From positions 930,001 through 994,000 of the forward strand of contig NZ_QXQB01000002.1 of NCBI RefSeq assembly GCF_003605435.1: 64,000 nucleotides of DNA. Reading direction: 5' to 3'. The translations under genes were made by a program, and so were the position numbers. The first letter of the stretch is position 1. Each line of letters opens with the position of its first letter. A model generated the notes under the pieces. That model saw only the letters and a list, made by a program, of their open reading frames with translations. It made no database searches and had not been told where the DNA came from. Source of the stretch: Paenibacillus pinisoli. Its GTDB lineage: Bacteria > Bacillota > Bacilli > Paenibacillales > Paenibacillaceae. Shown in pieces: positions 45,488 through 53,462 of the stretch.

Positions 45488-46837
45488 TTATCGGGCGCTT
45501 GCCGACGTATTGCGTCCGATTGATGCGACGCCCTTACGCTCGACGAACCCCCAGCCATTGTCGTTATCGAAATATTTGAAGGTGCCGACGACATTGATAT
45601 ACATCAGCACCAATCTATACGAGATGAGGTCATACTGGCTGAACGCCATCATTTTGACATACTCCCATAGGGTGAAATGCCCGCCGTATTTCCTGCATAG
45701 CAGAAAGGAAATGCCAAGCTGCAAGGCATTAATGAAGATCGTAATAATAAATAACAGGAAAGCGATAAACAGATTGCTGCCAGAGAATGCTGCATCGATT
45801 AGGTAGAATACGGTAGTAAATACCGTCAGCGTCCCCAGAATAAAGCCGTCGATGGCAAAAAAGATGCTAATGCCCGGCTTGAAGCTGCGGGAGAGCTTCG
45901 ACCAATAGATGAGAATGCAGTCTACGAATGCCTTCTGCCAGCGGATGCGCTGCTTGTAGAAGTTCTTCATATCCTCCGGGCATTCAGTAAAGCATACCGC
46001 CTCAGGCGCGTAGACCAGCCTTTGGTTCAGCTTGTTCGCCTTGATGTATTCGTGAATTTTCAGCGTAATGTCGATGTCCTCGCCAACGGTGCTGCGGAAG
46101 CCGTTCACCTCATACATCAGCTCCTTGTAGAAGGCGCCGAACGCACCGGAGATGACGACGATGGAGTTAAAATAGGATTGCGTCAGCTTGCGCACATAGA
46201 AGCTATGGATGTAGCTGATCATTTGGCTGCGCACAATGCCTTTGCCTGTGAACGTCTCATGAATCTCGCCGTTCTTCCGCTTCGCCCCTTGCACAATTTT
46301 GACCGTGCCGCCTAGAGCGACGATCGACGGATCATAGAAATACTGATTAACGTACTTAAGGGAATTAGCCTCCAGCATGCTATCCGCGTCCAGCGTAATG
46401 ACGATCTCCCCATCGGCGTAATCGATGCCTGCGTTCAGGGAATCCGCTTTGCCGCCATTGAGCTTGTCAATGACGAAAATATTCGGGTATAGCGCAGACT
46501 GGTAAAAACCCCTAACCCGCTTATACTTCAGCCGCTGATTCGGCTTGCGGTAATTGACGCGAAGATCCAGCAGCTCTTGCAGACGTTCGAAGGTGCGGTC
46601 CCTGGAGCCGTCATTCACGATGATAATCTCGTGATTGCGGTAGTTCAGGCCGTCCATCGCATCCAGGCAGTTCTGTATCGTCTTCTCTTCGTTGTAGGCC
46701 GGCACGAGAACCGACAGCGTCTTTTCCTCCAGGTCTGGCTCCAGCTTCATCACCTTGCTATACAGGAGAGGGATCACCGTGTACAGCACTTGGAACAATA
46801 AAAAACTGCCTGTGGTCAAATAAAGCACATAATACAT
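45488..46837 (-). CDS. Family-2 processive glycosyltransferase (PgaC/IcaA-like)
   Basis: About 449 residues. An N-terminal helix, a cytoplasmic GT2 domain and four C-terminal helices. The processive-synthase residues are all visible: Asp in IVNDGSRD, DAD in VITLDADS, GED in STVGEDIDI and QRIRW. This layout is that of hyaluronan/PNAG synthases (PgaC/IcaA), using UDP-GlcNAc. Two ATG codons lie 6 bp apart behind AAGGAG; the second (46837) has the better spacing. First gene of the operon with the acyltransferase and GH18 genes; a cre-like site is upstream. Confidence 0.87.
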   Translation of the reverse strand: MYYVLYLTTGSFLLFQVLYTVIPLLYSKVMKLEPDLEEKTLSVLVPAYNEEKTIQNCLDAMDGLNYRNHEIIIVNDGSRDRTFERLQELLDLRVNYRKPNQRLKYKRVRGFYQSALYPNIFVIDKLNGGKADSLNAGIDYADGEIVITLDADSMLEANSLKYVNQYFYDPSIVALGGTVKIVQGAKRKNGEIHETFTGKGIVRSQMISYIHSFYVRKLTQSYFNSIVVISGAFGAFYKELMYEVNGFRSTVGEDIDITLKIHEYIKANKLNQRLVYAPEAVCFTECPEDMKNFYKQRIRWQKAFVDCILIYWSKLSRSFKPGISIFFAIDGFILGTLTVFTTVFYLIDAAFSGSNLFIAFLLFIITIFINALQLGISFLLCRKYGGHFTLWEYVKMMAFSQYDLISYRLVLMYINVVGTFKYFDNDNGWGFVERKGVASIGRNTSASAR

Positions 46838-47022
46838 CGACATTCACTCCTTCCTGGTTACGGGACTTTATGTCATTAGGAAGGTAAGACTGGGCAATTG
46901 CCAGCTCGAGCCATGTTCAGCCTAGATCAAGAAGTGTTTTCCCTTGTAACCAATAACTGTTTTTTGTTTGTTCTAATACCCTATCCCAACGGAATTCATC
47001 TGTAAAATCGGATTTGAAAGTA

Positions 47023-47036
47023 AGAAAACGATAACA
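47023..47036. promoter_or_regulatory. cre-like site upstream of the polysaccharide operon
   Basis: AGAAAACGATAACA matches the CcpA cre consensus TGWAANCGNTNWCA except at the first base. It is 186 bp from the GT2 start. Carbon control is possible, but a single 14-bp match is weak proof. Confidence 0.35.
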
Positions 47037-47165
47037 ATGGTTCTTTTTTACACAAATGCTCGCTATTTTATCCTTTTTCGCTCTCTGTATTAATCATTGG
47101 TGAACATTTCTGTCAAAAAAGAGCGTTAGCTATCATGACGTCGGGTGTGATTTTTGCACACGAAG

Positions 47166-47270
47166 AAGAGCCCTCTGTGGGAAGCAGTTCGGCTTATACG
47201 GGGGCGAAGGTCAAGTTCTTATGGGAACCTGCCTGCGGCAACCGGTACGCCTGCTCCTCGGAGGGCTCTT
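47166..47270. other. Structured element of unknown type (possible RNA)
   Basis: Within the 467-bp gap between the GT2 start and the next gene lies a 105-nt segment closed by a perfect 10-bp stem (AAGAGCCCTC, 47166-47175, with 47261-47270). Inside, AGCAG pairs with CTGCT, and GTTC...GAAC and other short stems are possible. It is GC-rich in an AT-rich surrounding. It does not match a riboswitch, 6S, SRP or tmRNA pattern that I know. No T-run follows directly on either strand, so it is not a plain terminator. Confidence 0.4.
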
Positions 47271-47304
47271 AGCTGTGTGGCTTTATGAGGATAATAAGTC
47301 AGAT

Positions 47305-47679
47305 CTATGAAACGGGATACTCCCGCCTCTGGGAAAGCTTAAGAAGAAGCCTATTGCGAATATCGACAATAAGCAGCTGCGGGATCAGAAGCGCAGGGAG
47401 AAACATCATAATGATGAATACGAGATTCGCCAGAATTTGTTCTCTGCCATCCGATTCAAGAGAAATAAGCCAGACCGGCAAGGCAGCCACCCATAACAGC
47501 AGATTGGACCACAGCACCTGGCGCATGCCTCTCCATAGACAGCAGAACAACAGGAAAGCACACACAGGAGCAATCCAAGAGCTTAATAGATATTCCCCGA
47601 AATACAGCAGACCAAAAGCCGCTAGCGGGTACAGGGCGGTTACGCCATACTGAATCCTTTTGTCGGTGTACAGTTTCAT
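47305..47679 (-). CDS. Small multi-pass membrane protein (124 aa)
   Basis: Three to four hydrophobic helices spread over 124 residues (VTALYPLAAFGLLYFGEYLL, APVCAFLLFCCLW, LLLWVAALPVWLISL, VFIIMMFLPALLIPQLLI), ending in a basic cytoplasmic tail. The ATG is preceded by GGGAGGAG. No family recognised. It sits alone between the structured element and the Xre regulator region. Confidence 0.65.
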   Translation of the reverse strand: MKLYTDKRIQYGVTALYPLAAFGLLYFGEYLLSSWIAPVCAFLLFCCLWRGMRQVLWSNLLLWVAALPVWLISLESDGREQILANLVFIIMMFLPALLIPQLLIVDIRNRLLLKLSQRREYPVS

Positions 47680-47823
47680 GGCTGTTCTCCTCCCTTGTGC
47701 TGGATCAATTCGACAAACTTACATTTTCACTCTATTTATGCGTAGCAATATCTATATCAACTGTTTGATGATGGGTTGGTTGGGGATACAATCCGATTGA
47801 TTGTTCAACCAGCGCACATATTT

Positions 47824-47840
47824 GTACAAGTTTCTTGTAC
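47824..47840. promoter_or_regulatory. Operator 1 of the Xre regulator
   Basis: GTACAAGTTTCTTGTAC, a perfect palindrome (8-3-8 including flanks), shares the form GTACAA-N5-TTGTAC with operator 2, 94 bp further down. It is in the 311-bp gap between the membrane-protein gene and the Xre gene. Confidence 0.65.
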
Positions 47841-47896
47841 ATTGGATCCCAGATTTAAATTATTTAAGTAAAAACGATATAGATTTTGTCTTTATA

Positions 47897-47924
47897 TTGA
47901 AATTCGCTCGATATGTAGTACAAT
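47897..47924 (+). promoter_or_regulatory. Promoter of the Xre-ImmA operon
   Basis: TTGAAA (47897-47902) and TACAAT (47919-47924) are separated by 16 bp, about 65 bp before the GTG start. The -10 lies within operator 2. Confidence 0.55.
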
Positions 47925-47934
47925 ATACTTGTAC
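47918..47934. promoter_or_regulatory. Operator 2 overlapping the Xre promoter
   Basis: GTACAATATACTTGTAC is the second 17-bp GTACAA-N5-TTGTAC palindrome. It covers the predicted -10 of the Xre gene, the position expected for autorepression. Confidence 0.65.
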
Positions 47935-47990
47935 CTAAAAATAGCTTAATCTTTCATTTCGTCTCGCATATCTGTTAAGGAGAGATTATC

Positions 47991-48401
47991 GTGTTTAGAG
48001 CCGATCGGTTAACTGAACGCAGAAAGCTTATGAAGCTCACGCAAGAGCAGCTTGCGCACCAAGTTAACCTGACCAAGGCCGCGATCAGCAACTACGAGCA
48101 AGGGCGCAGCGCGCCGCCGCACGAGACGTTAGCGGCTCTAGTAGACGCGCTCCATACAAACGCTGACTATTTGCTGGATCTCTCAGATAATTCCAATCCA
48201 AAGACGCTGCGTAATGAGACTTCAGAGCGCCTAGCGTCCAGCAAGAGCACGAAGCCTGAATCTGGCGTATATATTGCATATTTAGGCGGACCACCTGAAG
48301 AAATAGACGAGGAAGAAGCGGAGCATTTAAAACGCGAGCTAGAGATGTTCCGGGCGTTCAAAGAAAAACGCCGCCGGGAACGTGATACTTCTAGTGAGTA
48401 A
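47991..48401 (+). CDS. Xre/Cro-type helix-turn-helix regulator (ImmR-like)
   Basis: 136 residues. The first 60 form an HTH_3 domain (MKLTQEQLAHQVNLTKAAISNYEQGRSAP), then a linker and an acidic C-terminal helix. GTG start behind AAGGAG. Two identical-form palindromes upstream, one on the promoter, suggest it represses itself. An ImmA/IrrE protease follows 187 bp downstream; in ICEBs1 and phage 105 such a protease cleaves the partner repressor to induce the element. No integrase or phage genes adjoin, so here the pair seems free-standing. Confidence 0.85.
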   Translation: MFRADRLTERRKLMKLTQEQLAHQVNLTKAAISNYEQGRSAPPHETLAALVDALHTNADYLLDLSDNSNPKTLRNETSERLASSKSTKPESGVYIAYLGGPPEEIDEEEAEHLKRELEMFRAFKEKRRRERDTSSE

Positions 48402-48406
48402 GGAGC

Positions 48407-48481
48407 GCCAAGCCGACTTTCTCGGCTTGCAGTGAGCTTCCGCTGATGCTGGGACGCGCTAAGCCGATTTTCTCGGCTTGC
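48407..48481 (+). repeat. Duplicated hairpin between the Xre and ImmA genes
   Basis: Two nearly identical hairpins (48407-48430 and 48458-48481) have stems GCCAAGCCGA/TCGGCTTGC and GCTAAGCCGA/TCGGCTTGC and loops of four to five T-rich bases. Neither has a following T-run, so they may be RNA-stability or attenuation elements rather than terminators. Confidence 0.6.
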
Positions 48482-48588
48482 ACCACCACTATCACAGCTA
48501 TCCAATAGAGGCAGCTGGCAATTAACCCTAAGGGGTTTTATTTTTCGGCAAATAAGCGAACATACATTCTTATACGAGGAGGAGCGGC

Positions 48589-49221
48589 ATGGAGCTTCTA
48601 AACTTTGAACTCTATCGACCTACGGCTATGGAGCTGTGGATTCAAGCCAAATTCGAGGAGGGGGGCATTCGGACCCCTGATGATTTGGAAGATTTGGATC
48701 ATATCGCTTCCCTCTTTGACGCATTCATCGCTTATACGGAGGGCGAGACGAAAGTTCTTTATGATGAAGACGGAGACTGCCTGATCTTCTTGAACATCCA
48801 TATGGATCGGCATGAGCAGCGCCTCGCTTTTTTCCATGAGCTGTGCCATCCTGCGCTGCATGCCGGCAATCAGAGAGAGCTTCCTCCCTCCTTCGTCAGC
48901 CTGCAGGAGACACAAGCCGGATTATTCCAGCAGTACAGCGCCATGCCCCTGCACATGCTTCGCGAGGTAACGGCTATCCCGAATCAGCCTTCTTGCTACC
49001 GCCAGTTAGCCGAAACCTTCGGCGTGCCTGCCGAGTTTGCGCAAGCAAGGCTTGAACGAATTACCCGGCGAATGAACCAAGAACGGCGAGACCGCAATCT
49101 GCGTGCCCGCTTGGCCGCCTTGCCCGCCTTCAAGCACGGCTACTCGGATGCAACAACCAAGCTGCTCATGCAGCTGCAGCGACAAACCTATGAAAAGAAA
49201 GGAGCGATCAGCCAGCGATGA
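48589..49221 (+). CDS. ImmA/IrrE-family zinc metallopeptidase
   Basis: 210 residues. Zinc motif HELCH at 83-87 (FFHELCHPALHAG) in the usual place after a beta-strand (CLIFLNIHMDRHEQRLAFFH), so catalytic residues are intact. A further acidic ligand may come from Glu106 in LQETQAG. ATG behind AGGAGGAG. Family members cleave Xre-type repressors after a signal. The stop overlaps the next gene by 4 nt, so all three genes appear to form one operon. Confidence 0.87.
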   Translation: MELLNFELYRPTAMELWIQAKFEEGGIRTPDDLEDLDHIASLFDAFIAYTEGETKVLYDEDGDCLIFLNIHMDRHEQRLAFFHELCHPALHAGNQRELPPSFVSLQETQAGLFQQYSAMPLHMLREVTAIPNQPSCYRQLAETFGVPAEFAQARLERITRRMNQERRDRNLRARLAALPAFKHGYSDATTKLLMQLQRQTYEKKGAISQR

Positions 49222-49613
49222 GACAAGCAGTCTTCTATGAGCAGGATGCCGATACAGGCCAGCCCATTCCGATTTGGCTCATGATTGAGAATACGGAAGC
49301 TCTTGACTGGGACAGCACGTTATACATACGTCTTGACGCACCGTTCGAGCAATATTTGTTCAATGATTCCGACATGGAAAGCATGGCCTTATCTGTGCCT
49401 GATCATGTCTATGTCCGCAATATGGAAGATCCATCCGTATTCGGCATTCATCTTCCTGCACTCAGAGCTTACGTCCGCCGCATTGCAGCCATGGCCGATC
49501 AGCCTTTCTCGCTTCAAGATCTGTCGCGCCTGATGCTTCGCATCTCCGACATTGAAGATACATTGCAATTCGAAGTGCGCAGCCGGGTGCAATGGGACCA
49601 ATTGTCCTATTAG
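49218..49613 (+). CDS. Unknown third protein of the Xre-ImmA operon (131 aa)
   Basis: 131 residues, overlapping the protease gene by ATGA. No signal peptide, membrane segment or motif that I recognise. The N-terminus VFYEQDADTGQPIPIWLMIE is beta-strand-like and the rest is mixed alpha/beta with many acidic residues. Its stop overlaps the convergent transporter gene's stop by 4 nt. Tight coupling to the protease suggests a cofactor, sensor or substrate of the switch. Confidence 0.7.
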   Translation: MRQAVFYEQDADTGQPIPIWLMIENTEALDWDSTLYIRLDAPFEQYLFNDSDMESMALSVPDHVYVRNMEDPSVFGIHLPALRAYVRRIAAMADQPFSLQDLSRLMLRISDIEDTLQFEVRSRVQWDQLSY

Positions 49614-49924
49614 CTAACCAATTTCAACCCTACGACTGAAAAAATAATGCCCAAAATGCAGCCGATTCGGAGCCAGCTCTTCGGTTCTTTGAAAAAAATC
49701 ATGCCGACGACAGCCGCTCCGACCGTGCCGATCCCGGTCCACACCGCGTACGCCGTCGCCAGCGGAATCGTCCCCATGGCTTCAATCAACAGCTGAAAGC
49801 TGATAATGAATCCGCCAATCAGGATTATATTGTTCGTCCAATTATTGTTTTGCGCCACGCGTTTAATGCCGATTACGCCAGCGATCTCGAATAGACCTGC
49901 GCCAATAAGCATAAGCCAGTCCAT
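49610..49924 (-). CDS. SMR-family transporter, subunit 2
   Basis: 104 residues and four hydrophobic helices, the standard small multidrug resistance architecture. The membrane Glu in GAGLFEIAGVIGIK (Glu13) is the proton/substrate site, and AVWTGIGTVGAAVVGMIFFKE is the family signature. Paired with subunit 1, whose stop it overlaps by 1 nt; such pairs (EbrAB, YkkCD, YvdRS) work as antiparallel heterodimers exporting cationic drugs or guanidinium compounds. It is controlled with the MerR gene upstream. Confidence 0.88.
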   Translation of the reverse strand: MDWLMLIGAGLFEIAGVIGIKRVAQNNNWTNNIILIGGFIISFQLLIEAMGTIPLATAYAVWTGIGTVGAAVVGMIFFKEPKSWLRIGCILGIIFSVVGLKLVS

Positions 49925-50274
49925 TAGCGCCCACTTCCTTTCGCCGTAAGTTTCAGCCCGATCATACAGCCAAGCAGCAGCAGAATAAAAACAATACGCA
50001 GCGGCTTGACCGCTTCGCCTGACAGTATCATCTCCATCATTGTCGTGCCGAGCGTGCCCATCCCCGCAAACACAGCGTATACCGTTCCTACCGGAAGCAC
50101 TTTGGCAGCCCGGATAATGAGGTCGAAGCTGGTCAGCAAAGCAATCAGCACGACCAATGACGGTATCGCTTCATACTTAAAGCCGCTGGCCCAGACAATC
50201 TCAAGCATGCCGCCGATGACGACGTAGGACCAAGCCCTTCCTTCGCTTATCGGCTTATTCAACTTTCCCGCCAT
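49924..50274 (-). CDS. SMR-family transporter, subunit 1
   Basis: 116 residues. Four helices after a 15-residue charged N-terminus; active-site Glu in GGMLEIVWASGFK and signature AVFAGMGTLGTTMMEMILSGE. The ATG at 50274 has GGAAGGAG and overlaps the end of the MerR gene by 20 bp; an in-frame ATG further up would overlap more. Partner of subunit 2. Substrate unknown. Confidence 0.88.
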   Translation of the reverse strand: MAGKLNKPISEGRAWSYVVIGGMLEIVWASGFKYEAIPSLVVLIALLTSFDLIIRAAKVLPVGTVYAVFAGMGTLGTTMMEMILSGEAVKPLRIVFILLLLGCMIGLKLTAKGSGR

Positions 50275-51043
50275 TTGATGTCGCTCCTTCCCCATGCAGC
50301 AAATACCAATCTACAATGCTGTCAATATAGTCCATCACGCCGGAATCGAGGGCATACACCTTCGAGTCCGCCCCTTCATCAGGTCGAATTAAAGTCCAGT
50401 ACTTCTCAAGCAATATCTCATCCTGCTCAAACCACTCCATCGTAATCTCTATAATCTCTGCTGCAAGCTGCTGCGAAACCGCAGACGATGGCGGCTCGTC
50501 CATATGCAGCTTGACAGTGCGTATGATCTCCGCCCATTTCATCGCGCGAGGGTCTTTGGAGCTTAGATCCGGCAGTTTTTTAATAATCGCAATCTCTCTT
50601 TCCGTAAAATGCTCCTCTAAAAAACGATCCCTGATTTCCGATGGCGACTGAAGCGCGCGAATAAATAAAAAGATATCCTCCGGGTCAAACTCCCCTTTGA
50701 TCACAAGCGCATGCTTCGCGGTTTGCAGCAGCTTCTCCATACTGTCCAGCCTCGCCCGCTCCTGTTCGATTGCCTCCAGCTCCATATTCAGATATGACAT
50801 CCAGCGCTTCTCTTGATCTGCTGCCTCCTTTCCCTCAGACAATAAATCCTTAATGGAAGCCAGCGTGAAGCCAAGCTCCTTAAGTGCCGCGATGTGCTGA
50901 AGCAGACGAATTTCCTCATTGGAGTAATAGCGATAACCCGACTCCGCCACCCTGGCAGGCTTGAGCAAACCCAGTTCATCATAATAGCGCAGCGTCCGAA
51001 TGGAGATGCCGGTTTTTTGGGACAATTGGCCGATGGAATACAT
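50255..51043 (-). CDS. MerR-family regulator of the SMR transporter pair
   Basis: 262 residues. N-terminal MerR HTH (MYSIGQLSQKTGISIRTLRYYDELG), a coiled dimerisation helix near 80-115 and a C-terminal alpha-helical domain of the TipAS kind (AEIIEITMEWFEQDEILLEKYW), which binds hydrophobic drugs in relatives. It is first gene of an operon with two SMR subunits, so it probably senses the exported compound. Its promoter has a 20-bp spacer with a dyad, the MerR hallmark, indicating autoregulation. Confidence 0.88.
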   Translation of the reverse strand: MYSIGQLSQKTGISIRTLRYYDELGLLKPARVAESGYRYYSNEEIRLLQHIAALKELGFTLASIKDLLSEGKEAADQEKRWMSYLNMELEAIEQERARLDSMEKLLQTAKHALVIKGEFDPEDIFLFIRALQSPSEIRDRFLEEHFTEREIAIIKKLPDLSSKDPRAMKWAEIIRTVKLHMDEPPSSAVSQQLAAEIIEITMEWFEQDEILLEKYWTLIRPDEGADSKVYALDSGVMDYIDSIVDWYLLHGEGATSNGGKVE

Positions 51044-51067
51044 ATGCTACGCCTCCCTTCTGACTTC

Positions 51068-51099
51068 ATTATAAACTCTCCAGTATACGTAAGAGTCAA
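51068..51099 (-). promoter_or_regulatory. MerR-type promoter with overlong spacer
   Basis: On the minus strand TTGACT (51094-51099) and TATAAT (51068-51073) are 20 bp apart, longer than the usual 17. The spacer holds the dyad ACTCT-N12-AGAGT (51075-51079 with 51092-51096). MerR proteins distort such promoters to activate them. Confidence 0.75.
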
Positions 51100-51189
51100 T
51101 CCGCTATTTAGATATAGGCAGACATCCGAATAGAATGTCGAAATTTGGGAAGGAATGAAGGAAGCACTTACTTCAGAAAGGGGATTACG

Positions 51190-52737
51190 ATGGCCAATTT
51201 GCCACCGCTGCCAACATACCCGGAATCGTATTGGCTCCAATCACTTAAAGGGCTGCCCGCCTACTCGAAGCTTCAGCATGATACTGAAGCCGATGCAGCC
51301 GTTATTGGAGGAGGCATCTCCGGCATTACAACCGCTTATTTGCTTGCCAAAGCAGGCCTCAGCGTCGTATTGCTCGAAGCCGGCAAGCTGCTCCATGGAA
51401 CGACAGGCCATACCACAGCGAAAATAACAGCACAGCACGATCTGATCTATGACGAGCTTATCAAGCAGGAGGGCAAGGAAAAGGCTTCGCTTTATTTTCA
51501 AGCCAATCAGGATGCGCTTCGATTTATTGAACGTTCGGTTAATCAGCATGCAATCGACTGCGGGTTCTTGAAGCAGGATGCCTACGTCTTCACCAACTCG
51601 GATGACTACATCCGCAAGCTGGAGAACGAGATGGCTGCGTACGATGCGCTCGGCATTCCGGGCGCTTATCTGGATCATATCCCGCTGAAGAATCTGCCTT
51701 CGAAAGCTGCCATCAAGATGAACGATCAGGCTCAATTCCACCCGCTCCGCTATCTAGAGGCGTTAGTCCGCGAAATGACGGAGGCTGGCGGACATGTATA
51801 CGAAGGTACAACTGCCATTGATATCGAAAAAGGGGAGCTCCCTACTGTCAGAACGGCTGACGGACATGCCGTGACATGCAAGCATGTAGCGATTTGCTCG
51901 CATTACCCGTTTTACGATGGTTACGGATTTTTCTTCGCACGCATGCATGCCGAGCGTTCCTATGCGCTTGGCGTAAAATCCAATATGGATTATCCAGGCG
52001 GCATGTATATCAGTGCGGAGGATCCAAAGCGTTCTATACGAAGCGCGACCGCTGAGGACGGCTCGCCTCTCCTCATCATAGGCGGACAGAAGCATAAGAC
52101 AGGCCAAGGAATTTGCACGATTAACCACTATGAAGCCCTGCAGGAATACGCTGCCCAGCAATTTAACACAGAGGAAATTTTGTACCGCTGGTCGGCGCAA
52201 GACTTGGTTACGGGAGATAAGCTTCCGTATATCGGACCGATTACCGACGCGGAATCGAAGTCCAATATCTACATCGCCACCGGCTACAAAAAATGGGGGA
52301 TGACGACAGGCACAGCGGCCGCGATGATGATCAGCGATCTCATTCAGGAGAAAGAGAACCGTTATGCGGAGCTGTTCATGCCTTCCAGATCGCTCTCTGT
52401 GAAGACGCTCAAGAATCTGGTGGTCGACAACTTCGACGTCGCCAAACATTTGATCAGCGGCAAGCTGGAGATGGTTCGCCGTACGCCGGATGACCTGGAG
52501 CGGGATGAAGGAGCGGCTGTCACCCTGCACGGGCGCAGAGCCGGCGCCTACAGAGATAAGGAAGGCAAGCTGTTCATCGTGGACACGACTTGCACCCATA
52601 TGGGCTGCGAAGTGGAATGGAATGACGGAGAACGCACATGGGATTGCCCATGCCATGGCTCCAGATTCTCCATTGAAGGCGAAGTGTTGGAAGGCCCGGC
52701 AGAACGGCCTCTCCCTCTCCTCTCGGAACAACATTAA
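51190..52737 (+). CDS. FAD-dependent oxidoreductase with C-terminal Rieske domain
   Basis: 515 residues. DAO-type fold: Rossmann motif AAVIGGGISGITTAYLLAK near 36 and the FAD segment TGYKKWGMTTGTAAAMM. Residues 430-515 add a Rieske [2Fe-2S] domain with CTHMGCEVEWN and CPCHGSRFS (Cys/His pairs intact). This is the YhfW-like architecture of Bacillus; the substrate is not known. AGAAAGGGG supports the ATG at 51190. Divergent from the merR gene, so the 146-bp gap holds both promoters. Followed by a terminator. Confidence 0.87.
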   Translation: MANLPPLPTYPESYWLQSLKGLPAYSKLQHDTEADAAVIGGGISGITTAYLLAKAGLSVVLLEAGKLLHGTTGHTTAKITAQHDLIYDELIKQEGKEKASLYFQANQDALRFIERSVNQHAIDCGFLKQDAYVFTNSDDYIRKLENEMAAYDALGIPGAYLDHIPLKNLPSKAAIKMNDQAQFHPLRYLEALVREMTEAGGHVYEGTTAIDIEKGELPTVRTADGHAVTCKHVAICSHYPFYDGYGFFFARMHAERSYALGVKSNMDYPGGMYISAEDPKRSIRSATAEDGSPLLIIGGQKHKTGQGICTINHYEALQEYAAQQFNTEEILYRWSAQDLVTGDKLPYIGPITDAESKSNIYIATGYKKWGMTTGTAAAMMISDLIQEKENRYAELFMPSRSLSVKTLKNLVVDNFDVAKHLISGKLEMVRRTPDDLERDEGAAVTLHGRRAGAYRDKEGKLFIVDTTCTHMGCEVEWNDGERTWDCPCHGSRFSIEGEVLEGPAERPLPLLSEQH

Positions 52738-52750
52738 TGTACGACGCAAA

Positions 52751-52788
52751 AAATCCCTTGAATCATTAACGATTCAAGGGATTTTTCA
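52751..52788. terminator. Bidirectional terminator
   Basis: A perfect 14-bp stem (52751-52764 with 52771-52784) with A-run before and T-run after, between convergent genes. Confidence 0.9.
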
Positions 52789-52852
52789 TTTGGCGCCCTA
52801 TGTAGACCGAAACTGCCTAATAGATGCTTATGCCATTTACCCCGCGTCAACC

Positions 52853-53206
52853 TTATTGACGGTAGTAGCTGGAGCTGCCGTAGTTCGAATACGGTTGTTG
52901 CTGTGTGTTTGCCGCAATGCTGCCGGAAGTTGCGGAAGTATGAGAAATTTGGTTACACAGGTTCGTAATATGCTGCAATTGTTGAACTGCTGTCTGATGG
53001 CCTTGCAAAGCGGTTTGGATCGTTTGTGCAGCTTGCTGCTCGCGTTGCGAAAGTTGTTGAAGAAGCTGCGCGTTCTCCTGCTCCTGCTTCAACAGCTGCT
53101 GGTATTGTGCGGATGCTTGCTGAGTCTGTTGAATCAATTGCTGTACAATGCCTTCAATTTGATTCAATTGGCCGGATACGTTGCCGGATTGGAAGTTGTT
53201 GTTCAT
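52853..53206 (-). CDS. Gln-rich coiled-coil protein, coat-like
   Basis: 117 residues. A continuous heptad-like helix covers residues 10-90 (IEGIVQQLIQQTQQASAQYQ, REQQAAQTIQTALQGHQTAV) with very high Gln, then a Ser/Tyr/Asn-rich tail ending YSNYGSSSYYRQ. A GAGGAGG site lies 12 nt before the ATG. The composition resembles small spore-coat or CotF-type proteins, but no family is certain. Convergent with the Rieske oxidoreductase. Confidence 0.6.
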   Translation of the reverse strand: MNNNFQSGNVSGQLNQIEGIVQQLIQQTQQASAQYQQLLKQEQENAQLLQQLSQREQQAAQTIQTALQGHQTAVQQLQHITNLCNQISHTSATSGSIAANTQQQPYSNYGSSSYYRQ

Positions 53207-53462
53207 TTGTTTTGTTGCCTCCTCGAAAGTTTGTGGTTGTAACCCCGATTATTATCTTTCAAGGGAATTGAAATCATACAAAAATTTGAAAATATGTATA
53301 TCCGACATAACCGCACCTATCATCCCTGGCAGCTTTGCTCATCCAAAATCGGCCTCTTGCACATGTACCAAATTTTACGCATACTTCATTCATCGGACGA
53401 GCAGTATATATGCTATTGCCGGATACGATCCGGAAACCACTTATCGATAAGGAGTCCGTCCG

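Noticed and set aside
47166..47270. 6S RNA, SAM-I or ZTP riboswitch
   Set aside because: A CCTGCGG-like piece and a GGCAACC piece resemble parts of these RNAs, but the other conserved segments and sizes do not fit.
51763..52749. 328-codon minus-strand frame opposite the Rieske oxidoreductase
   Set aside because: The plus-strand gene has intact FAD and Rieske motifs and good start signals; the opposite frame has none.
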